From NCBI RefSeq assembly GCF_030315685.1, contig NZ_JASXSI010000002.1, positions 186,001-250,000 of the forward strand: DNA of 64,000 nucleotides, read 5' to 3'. Under the pieces are notes generated by a model. It ran no database searches. It was given only the letters and a program-made list of their open reading frames with translations, and was not told where the DNA came from. The stretch's first letter is position 1, and each line of letters starts with the position of its first letter. This stretch comes from Gordonia sp. ABSL11-1. Its GTDB lineage: Bacteria; Actinomycetota; Actinomycetes; Mycobacteriales; Mycobacteriaceae. Shown in pieces: positions 7,784 through 16,268 of this stretch. A program made the translations under genes and the position numbers.

Positions 7784-9436
7784 GTGAGGATGCCGTGGGC
7801 GAGGCCGCGAACACTCGCGGGGGAGGCCGTCGCATGGCTGCTCGCGATGGTCGTGATGATCGTCGTGTGCGGCAGCGTTCTGGCGGTGCTCGATGCGCGC
7901 TACGACGCCGAGCGCACGGCGAGGCAGCAGGTGACCGCCGTGGCCGTCAGCCTCGCCGACGCCCCTTCGACGGCTGCCGCGCTCGTCTCGGCCGATCCGG
8001 CCGCTGTCCTGCAGCCGGTCACCGAGCAGGTCCGTGCGGCGACCGGCGTCGCATTCATCACCATCATGGCCGTCGACCGCACCCGGTACACGCACACGAA
8101 CCCGACGCTGATCGGACTGAGCTACATCGGATCGGTCGATCAGGCGCTGGCCGGCCGGGTGTTCACCGAGACCTACACGGGATCGCTGGGACCGTCGATC
8201 CGCACCATCGCGCCGGTCCGGGCACCCGGCGGACGCATCGTGGGTCTCGTCGCCGCCGGGATCACCCTCGACACCCTCACCGACAACTGGCTCGAACAGT
8301 TGCCGCTGATCATCGGGATCGCCGCCGCCGCGCTGGCCACCGCGGGATCCGGACTGTGGCTCATCCGGCGGCGTCTGTTGCGGCAGACGGGCGGGCTGGC
8401 GCCCAGCGAGCTGCGCCTGATGTACGAACACCACGACGCCGTGCTCCATGCCGTGCGGGAAGGTCTCGTGGTCACCGAGAACGGACGACCGGTGCTCGTC
8501 AACGACGAGGCGCGGCGCCTGCTCGTCGACGACGACGGTGAAAGGACCTCGCGGGAACCGGTCCGGTTGCCGGAGTTCCTCGCACAGGGCGACGAGACGC
8601 TCGTCGACGTGGCCTATGCGCAGAGCGGCCGCATCCTGCTGGTGAACCGATCGCCGGTGCCGTCGGACCGTGATGCCGCTGTCGTCACCATCCGCGATCG
8701 CACCGAGTTGTCCGAGGCGGTCGGAGAGCTCGACTCGACCCGACGATTCGTGGAGGCGCTGAGGTCACAGGCGCACGAGTCGGCCAACCGTCTGCACACC
8801 ATCGTCGCGATGATCGAGATGGGGCGTACCGCTGACGCTGCGCGGCTCGCGACGACCGAACTCCAACTGTCCCAACGTCTCATCGACCGGATGACGGAGG
8901 CCGTCGGAGAGCCCGCATTGTCCGCCCTGCTGCTGGGCAAGAGCGCACAGGCGGCCGAACGTGGCATCGCGCTCACCCTGACCGAGGATTCCGAACTGTC
9001 CGGCGACGACTCGGATCACCTGCTGCCGACCGGCGAGATGATCACCGTGGTCGGCAATCTCATCGACAATGCCCTCGACGCCTGCGACCCCGACGACCCA
9101 TGGGTGGAGGTGACGGTGATCGGGGATTCCTCGGTCCTGCATGTCGTCGTCGCCGACAGCGGACCCGGGATGGAACCGGATGAGTTCACCCGGGCACAGG
9201 AACGTGGCTACACCACCAAGCCGGGTGGAGACGCCGCGGGACGTGGACTCGGACTCGCCCTTGTGGCCCAGGTCGTCGCGCGCCACGAGGGCACACTGAC
9301 CGCCGAGAACACCTATGGTTCAGTCGTCTCGGTGACGATCGGCGGCACCCGGGATGTGCCCGGCGACGCGGAGCTCGACGTCGGCGGGGCCGCCGGGGTG
9401 TCCGATGACGAGGTGGAGAGGGGGACACCACGGTGA
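7784..9436 (+). CDS. Sensor histidine kinase, CitA/DcuS (DpiB) family
   Basis: This is a 550-residue membrane sensor. The order is TM1 (~12-34), an extracytoplasmic Cache-type domain, TM2 (~172-194), a PAS region ('VLHAVREGLVVTENGRPVLVNDEARRLL'), the phosphoacceptor helix 'RSQAHESANRLHTI' with His near 331, then an ATPase domain with the N box 'NLIDNALDAC' (~425) and G boxes 'DSGPG' and 'GRGLGLALV'. This architecture senses citrate or C4-dicarboxylates. I chose GTG 7784 because AAGGAG (7771-7776) precedes it; the frame is open further upstream. It overlaps the regulator gene by 4 bp and diverges from dctA. Confidence 0.88.
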   Translation: MRMPWARPRTLAGEAVAWLLAMVVMIVVCGSVLAVLDARYDAERTARQQVTAVAVSLADAPSTAAALVSADPAAVLQPVTEQVRAATGVAFITIMAVDRTRYTHTNPTLIGLSYIGSVDQALAGRVFTETYTGSLGPSIRTIAPVRAPGGRIVGLVAAGITLDTLTDNWLEQLPLIIGIAAAALATAGSGLWLIRRRLLRQTGGLAPSELRLMYEHHDAVLHAVREGLVVTENGRPVLVNDEARRLLVDDDGERTSREPVRLPEFLAQGDETLVDVAYAQSGRILLVNRSPVPSDRDAAVVTIRDRTELSEAVGELDSTRRFVEALRSQAHESANRLHTIVAMIEMGRTADAARLATTELQLSQRLIDRMTEAVGEPALSALLLGKSAQAAERGIALTLTEDSELSGDDSDHLLPTGEMITVVGNLIDNALDACDPDDPWVEVTVIGDSSVLHVVVADSGPGMEPDEFTRAQERGYTTKPGGDAAGRGLGLALVAQVVARHEGTLTAENTYGSVVSVTIGGTRDVPGDAELDVGGAAGVSDDEVERGTPR

Positions 9437-10128
9437 TCCGTGTGCTCATCGTCGAGGACGATCCGCTGATCATCGAGGCACACCGCGAATTCCTCGGCCG
9501 CATCGGCGGATTCGACATCGTGGCGTCGGTGTCCACGGCCCAGGAGGCGTTGCGCGCCGCGACGGCGGCGTCCGGATCGGGAGCGGCCGTCGATCTGGTG
9601 CTGCTCGATCTCGGGTTGCCCGACGCCGACGGGGTCGACCTCGCGTCGGCGCTCTCGGGCATCCGCCCCGTCCCCGACATCATCGCGATCACCGCGCGCC
9701 GCGACCTCGCGACGGTCCGCAGCGCGATGTCGCACGGGGTGCTGCTGTATCTGTTGAAGCCGTTCACCTTTGCCGCGTTCGCCGAGAAGATCCGGCAGTA
9801 TCTCGGCTATCGTGAGGCGCTCACCGCAGGTGAGGACGCCGTGAGCCAGCGAGATGTCGATCGGGCCCTGGCCGAACTGCGGACCACCGACACTCGTCGC
9901 ACCGCGAAGAAGGGCGCCGCGCCTGAGACCGAGGACGCCGTCGGCCGCGCGGTCCGCGACAGCGACGGCGGGCTCACGGCCTCCGAGGTGGCCGGGGTGC
10001 TCGGCAGCTCGCGGGTCACGGCCTGGCGTTACCTCGAGCGACTCGCCGATGACGGAACCGTCGAGCGGGTCACCGAATACGGCAACACCGGACGGCCCCA
10101 GGTCCGCTACCGCTGGCGCAGTCGCTGA
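9433..10128 (+). CDS. Response regulator, CitB/DpiA family
   Basis: This 231-residue protein has a receiver domain (acidic pocket 'VEDD', phosphoacceptor Asp ~59 in 'LLDLGLPDADG', and the 'LLKPF' Lys), a charged linker and a C-terminal winged helix-turn-helix ('LTASEVAGVLGSSRVTAWRYLERLADDGTVER'). It is the partner of the kinase directly upstream, overlapping it by GTGA. The likely target is the divergent dctA promoter; it may bind the palindrome at 7716-7731. It runs convergent to pepN. Confidence 0.88.
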   Translation: MIRVLIVEDDPLIIEAHREFLGRIGGFDIVASVSTAQEALRAATAASGSGAAVDLVLLDLGLPDADGVDLASALSGIRPVPDIIAITARRDLATVRSAMSHGVLLYLLKPFTFAAFAEKIRQYLGYREALTAGEDAVSQRDVDRALAELRTTDTRRTAKKGAAPETEDAVGRAVRDSDGGLTASEVAGVLGSSRVTAWRYLERLADDGTVERVTEYGNTGRPQVRYRWRSR

Positions 10129-10173
10129 CCCGGGCCGCCCGGTGAGATGTGTCCGGCGTCGGTGGTGCGTCCG

Positions 10174-12774
10174 TCAGCGGCGTGCGTCGAACTCCCGTGC
10201 ACGCAGCGAGCGGGCCACGGTGTCGCGGCCCTCGGCGATGAGACGTTGGAGGGCCGGCGGATGGTCACCGGCGAGGAACGCGTCCGCCGCGGCCAGACCG
10301 TCCTCGTCGATGGCCCAGTGCGGATAGAGGCCGACGACGACGGTCTGGGCGACCTCGCTGGACCGTCGCGCCCAGATGTCGGGGACCGCGTCGAAGTACT
10401 TCGCGACGTACGACGAGAGCAGATCCGCTTGGCCGGGCCGGGCGAAGCCCTCGATCATCGTGCGGGTGAACACATTCGACAGTGAGTCGTCCTCGGTCGC
10501 CTGCGTCCAGGCATCGGCCTTGGCCTCCGCCAACGGCCGTGACGCGCGCGCCGCGGCGGCCTGACGGGCGCCCGTGGCCGTCTTGTCCCGGGTCGCCTCG
10601 GCATCGATCACCGGGGTCGTCGCGGCGTCGGTGTCGATCGCGCCCGCCGAGGCCAGCGCGCGCACCAGCTTCCAGCGCATGTCGGTGTCGACGACCAGAC
10701 CGGCCAACCCGAGCCCCGACGGATCCTCGCCGTCGAGCAGCCCACGGATCACGGGCACCTGGTCATCGGTGACCCGACCGGCCAGCAGCGTGTTGACGAA
10801 GGCGAGTTGATGATCAGACCCGGCCTCGGCGGATCGTGCGAGCTCGAGGAGGCGCGCGCTGAACGCCGGCCATCCGGTGTCGGCTGCCCATGCCGGATCG
10901 GCGTAGGCCTCCAGCGTGCTCGTCGCCTGCAGCAGGACACGTTGGACGACACCGATCTCGGACTCGGTGGCGATGCCGCGCTGGACCAGCTCGACGAAGT
11001 CCCGGGCGGCCATCTCGGCCTGCCGGGTCATCTCCCACGCCGCCGACCACACGAGCGTGCGCGGCATCGGGTCGGCGATGTCGCCGACGCGGGAGGTCGC
11101 GGTGGACAGCGAGTCGGGATCGAGCCGCACCGAGGCGTAGGTGAGGTCGTCGTCGTTCAGCAGGATCAGTGCGCCGCGCGCAACGCCGACCAGCTCGGTG
11201 ACATCGGTGCGTTCGCCCTCGACGTCGAGTTCGACGCTGCGCGTGCGTTCCAGTGTGCCCGAACCGTTGTCGTCGTACACACCGACACGGAGCCGGTGCA
11301 CGCGGGTCTCCCCGGCGCCCGGCGCAGCACCGTCCTGCACGATGGTGAAGCGTGTGAAGGCGCCGTCGGCGTCGAGTTCGAAGTCCGGTCGGATGACATT
11401 GATACCGGTGGTCTTGAGCCACTGGGATCCCCAGTCCGACAGATCGCGGCCCGACGACTTCTCCAGTGCGGCGAGGAGATCGGTGAACCCGGCGTTGTCG
11501 AACTTGTGCGCGTCGAAGTAGTCGCGCAGGCCCGCGAGGAAGTCCTCCAGACCCACGTAGGCGACCAGCTGCTTGAGGACCGATGCGCCCTTGGCGTAGG
11601 TGATCCCGTCGAAGTTCACCTCGACCGCGGCGATGTCGGGGATGTCGGCGGCGACGGGGTGGGTGGAGGGCAGCTGATCCTGCCGGTATGCCCAGGACTT
11701 CTCGACGTTGGCGAAGGTGGTCCAGGCGTTGGTGTACTCCGTGGCCTCGGACTGGCACAGCACCGACGCGAAGGTGGCGAAGGACTCGTTGAGCCAGAGG
11801 TCATCCCACCAACCCATGGTGACCAGATCGCCGAACCACATGTGCGCCATCTCGTGCAGGACGGTCTCGGCGCGCCGCTCGTAGAGGTACTTCGTCACCC
11901 GCGACCGGAACACGTAGTCCTCGAGGAAGGTGACCGCGCCGGCGTTCTCCATCGCGCCGGCGTTGAACTCGGGAACGAACAGCTGGTCGTACTTGCCGAA
12001 GGCGTAGGGGATACCGAAGTTCTTGTGGTAGAAGCCGAATCCCTGCTTGGTCTCGGTGAAGAGACGATCGGCGTCCATGTGTTCGGCCAACGATGCGCGG
12101 CAGTAGATGCCCAGTGGGATGGTGCCGTGGTCATCGGAGTAGGTGTCGGTCCACTCGGCGTACGGGCCGGCGATCAGGGCGACGAGATAGGTACTCATCA
12201 GCGGTGTCTCGCGGAAGCGGTGCACCGTGCCCCCGTTCGGCCCGGACTCGGCCTTGAGCGCGTTCACCACAGCTGCGTTCGAGATCACCTTCCAGTCCTC
12301 GGGTGCCGTGACGGTGATCGTGTAGGTCGCCTTGAGATCGGGCTGATCGAAACACGCGAACATGCGCTTGGCGTCGGCGGTCTCGAACTGGGAGTACAGA
12401 TACACCGAGTCGTCGGTGGGATCGACGAAGCGGTGCAGGCCCTCACCGGTGTTGGAGTACGCGCAGTCGGCGACCACGGTGAGCGTGTTGTCGGCGGTCA
12501 GCGACGGCAGGGTGATGCCGACCGACTCGTCGAAGTCGGATACGTCGAGATCGGTGCCGTTGAGCGTGGCCGAGATCAGGCCGGGCGCCACGAGGTCGAT
12601 GAACGTTTCCGATCCGGGGGTGGCCGTGAACGTCACCGTGGTCACCGACCGGAACGTCTCGGTCCCGGGCGCGCCCTGGCCGTCGGTGAGGTCCAGGTCG
12701 ATCTCGTACGCGCCGACGTCGACGGTCGCGGCGCGCTCACGTGCTTGGTCTCGGGTCAGGTTGGGAGCAGTCAC
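10174..12774 (-). CDS. pepN: Aminopeptidase N, M1 family
   Basis: This 866-residue zinc aminopeptidase removes N-terminal residues from peptides in the cytoplasm. The substrate-binding 'GAMEN' lies near residue 272 and the zinc motif 'HEMAHMWFGD' near 307, with the third ligand Glu in 'LNESFATF'. The C-terminal ERAP1-like helical region is complete. Length fits the family. It starts at GTG 12774. It is the homologue of Rv2467, divergent from the Rv2466c homologue as in M. tuberculosis. Confidence 0.95.
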   Translation of the reverse strand: MTAPNLTRDQARERAATVDVGAYEIDLDLTDGQGAPGTETFRSVTTVTFTATPGSETFIDLVAPGLISATLNGTDLDVSDFDESVGITLPSLTADNTLTVVADCAYSNTGEGLHRFVDPTDDSVYLYSQFETADAKRMFACFDQPDLKATYTITVTAPEDWKVISNAAVVNALKAESGPNGGTVHRFRETPLMSTYLVALIAGPYAEWTDTYSDDHGTIPLGIYCRASLAEHMDADRLFTETKQGFGFYHKNFGIPYAFGKYDQLFVPEFNAGAMENAGAVTFLEDYVFRSRVTKYLYERRAETVLHEMAHMWFGDLVTMGWWDDLWLNESFATFASVLCQSEATEYTNAWTTFANVEKSWAYRQDQLPSTHPVAADIPDIAAVEVNFDGITYAKGASVLKQLVAYVGLEDFLAGLRDYFDAHKFDNAGFTDLLAALEKSSGRDLSDWGSQWLKTTGINVIRPDFELDADGAFTRFTIVQDGAAPGAGETRVHRLRVGVYDDNGSGTLERTRSVELDVEGERTDVTELVGVARGALILLNDDDLTYASVRLDPDSLSTATSRVGDIADPMPRTLVWSAAWEMTRQAEMAARDFVELVQRGIATESEIGVVQRVLLQATSTLEAYADPAWAADTGWPAFSARLLELARSAEAGSDHQLAFVNTLLAGRVTDDQVPVIRGLLDGEDPSGLGLAGLVVDTDMRWKLVRALASAGAIDTDAATTPVIDAEATRDKTATGARQAAAARASRPLAEAKADAWTQATEDDSLSNVFTRTMIEGFARPGQADLLSSYVAKYFDAVPDIWARRSSEVAQTVVVGLYPHWAIDEDGLAAADAFLAGDHPPALQRLIAEGRDTVARSLRAREFDARR

Positions 12775-12890
12775 AGTCGGGTTCTTCCACCTCTCGAATC
12801 GCGGTCGCTGGCCAGCTTAACGGGAATGACCGCGAGGGAATCTGGTTGTAGTTTCGGGAGTGACTCGTAACAACACGGGAAGGGTCAGCG

Positions 12891-13523
12891 ATGGCAGCAG
12901 AGGCGCAGTCAGATCAGCAGAAGCGGGACCGGGTGGACTTCTGGTTCGACCCGCTGTGTCCCTGGTGTTGGATCACCTCCCGTTGGATTCTCGAAGCCGA
13001 ACAGGTGCGGCCGATCGACGTGAATTTCCACGTGATGAGCCTTGCCGTGCTCAACGAGGGCAAGGACATCCCGGAGGAGTACCGCGAGGGGCTCAAGCAC
13101 GCGTGGCGCCCGGTCCGGGTGATCGCCGCGGCCCGGGCGAGCAAGGGCGACGAGATCCTGGCGCCTCTGTACACCGCCATGGGCACACTCATCCACAACA
13201 AGGGCGTCAAGGACTTCGATCAGGTGATCGCCGAGTCGCTCGCGGAGGTCGATCTCGATCCGGGTCTGGCGGCCGCCGCCGACTCCGACGAGTACGACGA
13301 ATGGATCCGGACCAGTCATCACGAGGGCATGGACAAGGTCGGCGACGACGTCGGCACACCCACGATCCACGTCAACGGCGTGGCGTTCTTCGGTCCCGTG
13401 TTGTCGCGGATCCCGCGCGGCGAGACCGCGGGAACGGTGTGGGACGGCGCGGTCGCGCTGTCGTCGTACCCGCATTTCTTCGAACTCAAGCGCAGCCGCG
13501 ACGAGGACCCGCAGTTCGACTGA
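12891..13523 (+). CDS. DsbA-like mycothiol-dependent reductase (Rv2466c-like)
   Basis: This 210-residue thioredoxin-fold protein has the active-site motif 'CPWC' in '[16 protein letters not shown]', and the cis-Pro loop 'GTPTIHVNG'. Rv2466c is a mycothiol-dependent oxidoreductase important in oxidative stress and in activating nitro-aromatic drugs. GGAAGGG precedes the ATG. It diverges from pepN. Presence of this enzyme fits a mycothiol-producing actinobacterium. Confidence 0.88.
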   Translation: MAAEAQSDQQKRDRVDFWFDPLCPWCWITSRWILEAEQVRPIDVNFHVMSLAVLNEGKDIPEEYREGLKHAWRPVRVIAAARASKGDEILAPLYTAMGTLIHNKGVKDFDQVIAESLAEVDLDPGLAAAADSDEYDEWIRTSHHEGMDKVGDDVGTPTIHVNGVAFFGPVLSRIPRGETAGTVWDGAVALSSYPHFFELKRSRDEDPQFD

Positions 13524-13583
13524 GCTCCATCCCCACCGGATCGATCCCGACGGTGCCCGGTCGCGGGGCATCGTCGGGAGACG

Positions 13584-14594
13584 TCAGATCTTGGGTGGCA
13601 TCTCCAGCCCGTTGGGCAGGGTGCCCGGAGCGATCGCGGCGGGATGCGGCGGCGGCGGAATCGGTACGGCGTTCCCGCTGCCGGCACCGCGGACGATCGT
13701 CTTCGGGCGGAAGAGCATGGCACCCGCCCGGGTCCGGTCCCGCAAGGCAGCGGCCCGCCAGGTGAGGACGGGGTGGGACGCGAGGGCGTTGACCGCCCAC
13801 GTGAAGACCCCCCGCTCGTGTGTGGCGCGGTCGGCGAACTGATCGAAGTCGACGGCCGACAGCATGTACTTGCCCGCCGACAGCACGCCGATCGCCCCGG
13901 GCGCGCCCGACGGTTGCGTGTAGTAGCCGTAGTTGTCGGCGGTGTACTCCTGGGCGCGGGACAGCGCCGCGCCCAGGAACGGGATGTTCATGCCGACGCC
14001 GGTGCCCAGCTGGCGCCAGTACGACGTGTGACCGGCGGCGATGTGTCCCACCTCGTGGCCGATGATGAACTCGAGGGCCTGCGGATCGCGGGCGCGTCCG
14101 CCGACCTCGAAGAGATCGGAGTACACGACCACGAACCGACGAAAGCCGTGTCCGGAGGCGAAGGCGTTGATCATGCCGTTGCCGAGCACCACGTAGGCGT
14201 CGGGTACGTACTCCAGGCCGTAGCGAGCGGCCGCCTCGACGACCATCCGATAGCCGTCGGGGAACTGGCTCGGCGTCATCTGGACCCCGTTGACCCGGGG
14301 TTGGGCATAGGTCAGACCTCGGACCAGCAGCAAGAGCAGGGGAGCGGCCAACAGGGCGAGGAAGTACTCGCTGAACTGTCCGGACACCACCAGCGCTACG
14401 ATCGCGGCATATCCGATGACGGTGATCGCGACGATCAGCACCAGCATCGGGATCTCCCACGGATGCAGCCGTGGGCGCTGGGCGTACGGTGCCGGTGGCA
14501 GCCAGTACGCATCCGGAGGCGGCGCGGGCCGGTCGGCCGCCGAGGGGGAGCCGGCGACCCCGGGGACGTTGGGTATCGGCGAATGAGCGTCCAC
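13584..14594 (-). CDS. Membrane-bound M48 family zinc metalloprotease
   Basis: This 336-residue protein has a Pro-rich cytoplasmic N-terminus, two hydrophobic segments (~48-110) and the zinc motif 'HEVGH' near residue 179. The third ligand Glu is probably in 'AQEYTADNYGYY'. Such HtpX/Ste24-like proteases degrade membrane or misfolded proteins. The start is GTG 14594, only 22 bp from the divergent rpiB ATG. A TAGATT box lies 6 nt before the GTG on this strand, which suggests a leaderless mRNA. No homologue sits here in M. tuberculosis. Confidence 0.85.
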   Translation of the reverse strand: MDAHSPIPNVPGVAGSPSAADRPAPPPDAYWLPPAPYAQRPRLHPWEIPMLVLIVAITVIGYAAIVALVVSGQFSEYFLALLAAPLLLLLVRGLTYAQPRVNGVQMTPSQFPDGYRMVVEAAARYGLEYVPDAYVVLGNGMINAFASGHGFRRFVVVYSDLFEVGGRARDPQALEFIIGHEVGHIAAGHTSYWRQLGTGVGMNIPFLGAALSRAQEYTADNYGYYTQPSGAPGAIGVLSAGKYMLSAVDFDQFADRATHERGVFTWAVNALASHPVLTWRAAALRDRTRAGAMLFRPKTIVRGAGSGNAVPIPPPPHPAAIAPGTLPNGLEMPPKI

Positions 14595-14600
14595 GCGACC

Positions 14601-14610
14601 AATCTATAGT
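14601..14610. promoter_or_regulatory. Overlapping divergent -10 boxes for the M48 protease and rpiB
   Basis: On the plus strand TATAGT (14605-14610) is followed by 6 nt and the rpiB ATG. On the minus strand TAGATT (plus AATCTA, 14601-14606) is followed by 6 nt and the protease GTG. Both would give leaderless messages. The two boxes share two bases, so polymerase could use only one at a time. Confidence 0.65.
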
Positions 14611-14616
14611 GACGGC

Positions 14617-15093
14617 ATGCGTGTCTACCTCGGTGCCGACCATGCCGGATTCGAACTGAAGAACCAGATCGCCGACCACTTGCGGTCGGCGGGCCACGAC
14701 GTCGTCGACTGCGGCGCGCACACCTACGACGCGCGGGACGACTATCCGGCCTTCTGCATCGACGCCGCGCGGCGCACGGTCGCCGACCCGGGCAGCCTCG
14801 GAATCGTGCTGGGCGGCAGCGGTAACGGCGAGCAGATCGCCGCGAACAAGGTGCCCGGCGCGCGGTGTGCCCTCGCATGGAGTGTCGAGACGGCCCAACT
14901 CGCACGTCAGCACAACAATGCCCAGCTCATCGGCATCGGCGGGCGCATGCACAGCACGGAGGAGGCATTGGCCATCGTCGACGCCTTCATCGCGACCCCC
15001 TGGTCGGACGAGGCACGACACCAACGACGGATCGACATCCTGGCCGAGTACGAGCGCACCGGTGAGGCACCGGCCGTTCCCGGCCAGAACTGA
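14617..15093 (+). CDS. rpiB: Ribose-5-phosphate isomerase B
   Basis: This 158-residue enzyme interconverts ribulose-5-phosphate and ribose-5-phosphate in the pentose phosphate pathway. Signatures are 'GADHAGFELKNQIADHL', 'DYPAFC', 'GIVLGGSGNGEQIAANKVPG' and 'RQHNNAQLIGIGGR'. It starts at ATG 14617 directly downstream of a -10 box, with no ribosome site, so it is probably translated leaderless. nei follows 20 bp later, as in Rv2465c-Rv2464c. Confidence 0.95.
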   Translation: MRVYLGADHAGFELKNQIADHLRSAGHDVVDCGAHTYDARDDYPAFCIDAARRTVADPGSLGIVLGGSGNGEQIAANKVPGARCALAWSVETAQLARQHNNAQLIGIGGRMHSTEEALAIVDAFIATPWSDEARHQRRIDILAEYERTGEAPAVPGQN

Positions 15094-15113
15094 CCGACCG
15101 GCGCCGATAGGAG

Positions 15114-15932
15114 ATGCCCGAAGGCCACACCCTGCACCGGCTGGCGCGCCGCCAGCGACGGGTGTTCCGGGGCCACCAGGTCCGGGTGAGCAGCCCGCAG
15201 GGGAGGTTCACCGAGGGCGCTGCCGTCGTCGACGGCATGGTCTTCGCCACCGCCGAGGCCTGGGGCAAACATCTCGTCCAGCACTACCGGCCGGCGGATG
15301 ACCGTCGCCGCGGTGCGCGCCGGATGATCCACGTGCACCTCGGCCTGTACGGCGCCTTCGCCGAGTCTCCTGCCCCCATGGACCCGCCGACCGGTCAGGT
15401 GCGGCTGCGTATCGAGGGCGACGACGTGGGTACCGATCTGCGTGGTCCGACCGCATGCGAATTGTTCACGCCCGCGGATCTCGACGAGCTCGTGTCCCGA
15501 CTCGGGCCCGATCCGTTGCGTGCCGACGCCGACCCGCAGCGTGCCTTCGCGGCGATCCACCGATCGCGGCGTCCGATCGGCGCCCTGCTGATGGACCAGC
15601 GCGTCATCGCCGGCGTGGGCAACGTGTACCGGGCCGAGATCCTCTTCCGCGCACGCATCGACCCCTACCGCGAGGGTCGGTCGATCGGCGAGGACGAGGT
15701 CGAGGTGTTGTGGCTCGATCTCGTGTCATTGATGCGAATCGGTGTGCGGCGCGGGCGGATTCACGTGATCCGACCGGAGGACGACCACGGACCGGGTTCC
15801 TATGCACCGGACCGGCCGAGAACCTATGTCTACCGCCGCGCCGGCGAGCCGTGCCGGATCTGTGGCACCGATGTCCGTATCGCCCAACTCGACGGCCGAA
15901 ATCTGTTCTGGTGTCCTGTGTGTCAGGTCTGA
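15114..15932 (+). CDS. nei: DNA glycosylase, Fpg/Nei family (Nei1-like)
   Basis: This 272-residue bifunctional DNA glycosylase/AP lyase removes oxidised pyrimidines. The N-terminal 'PEGHTLHR' carries the catalytic Pro-Glu, 'MDQRVIAGVGNVYRAEILF' is the helix-two-turn-helix, and the C-terminal 'CRICG...CPVC' is the zinc finger. 'GH' after PE, rather than 'LPEVE', marks a Nei rather than an Fpg. It is cotranscribed with rpiB. A separate Fpg is encoded at 52.3 kb. Confidence 0.92.
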   Translation: MPEGHTLHRLARRQRRVFRGHQVRVSSPQGRFTEGAAVVDGMVFATAEAWGKHLVQHYRPADDRRRGARRMIHVHLGLYGAFAESPAPMDPPTGQVRLRIEGDDVGTDLRGPTACELFTPADLDELVSRLGPDPLRADADPQRAFAAIHRSRRPIGALLMDQRVIAGVGNVYRAEILFRARIDPYREGRSIGEDEVEVLWLDLVSLMRIGVRRGRIHVIRPEDDHGPGSYAPDRPRTYVYRRAGEPCRICGTDVRIAQLDGRNLFWCPVCQV

Positions 15933-15960
15933 CGACTGATCGAGATGCGCCGCGTCGCGC

Positions 15961-16095
15961 TCAGCGTCGATCGGCGCGCTGCGCCATGACGAGCAACTCG
16001 TCGCGCTGACTGCGACTGGCGACGCCGTGGATCTGCTCGTAGAGCTTGCGTTGGCTGACGGGGAGGAAACGGGCACGTAGGCGTGCGAGGGACAT
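15961..16095 (-). CDS. Candidate small protein, 44 residues
   Basis: ATG at 16095 opens a 44-codon frame ending in TGA at 15961-15963. The product starts 'MSLARLRARFLPVSQRKLYE' and ends 'LLVMAQRADRR'. It is basic and predicted helical, with about 79% G/C at third codon positions, like a real gene here. There is no strong Shine-Dalgarno sequence. It is convergent with nei and divergent from the esterase gene, sharing a repeat-containing intergenic region. I do not know its function. A random ORF of this length is possible in GC-rich DNA. Confidence 0.5.
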   Translation of the reverse strand: MSLARLRARFLPVSQRKLYEQIHGVASRSQRDELLVMAQRADRR

Positions 16096-16118
16096 GACGG
16101 TTACGGCTTTCTGAACAG

Positions 16119-16198
16119 TGATGATGCTTACGCTTGTCCATTGTCCGTGTTACATCCAGGTTAATCAATCCGACCTGGGGTGATGCTGCTTACGTTGG
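16119..16198. promoter_or_regulatory. Direct repeats and an inverted repeat in a divergent intergenic region
   Basis: A near-repeat of TGATG(A/C)TGCTTACG occurs from 16119 and again from 16181. Between them CCAGGT (16156-16161) and ACCTGG (16173-16178) form an inverted repeat with an 11-nt spacer. The region is A/T-richer than its surroundings. It lies between the 44-residue ORF (minus) and the esterase gene (plus), so it may be an operator. Confidence 0.45.
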
Positions 16199-16268
16199 AA
16201 CACGCAATCACAGCAAACCCTCAGGTGCGCCCTCGATTTCTCCTACCGGACGCCCGCACCATGGAGTC

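Noticed and set aside
10204..10219. AGCGAGCGGGCCACG near the pepN end as another copy of the dispersed repeat
   Set aside because: The match is short and the encoded residues fit the natural PepN C-terminus; it could be chance.
10807..12870. 687-codon plus-strand ORF opposite pepN
   Set aside because: PepN on the other strand has all M1 motifs; the plus-strand translation has none and shows antisense composition.
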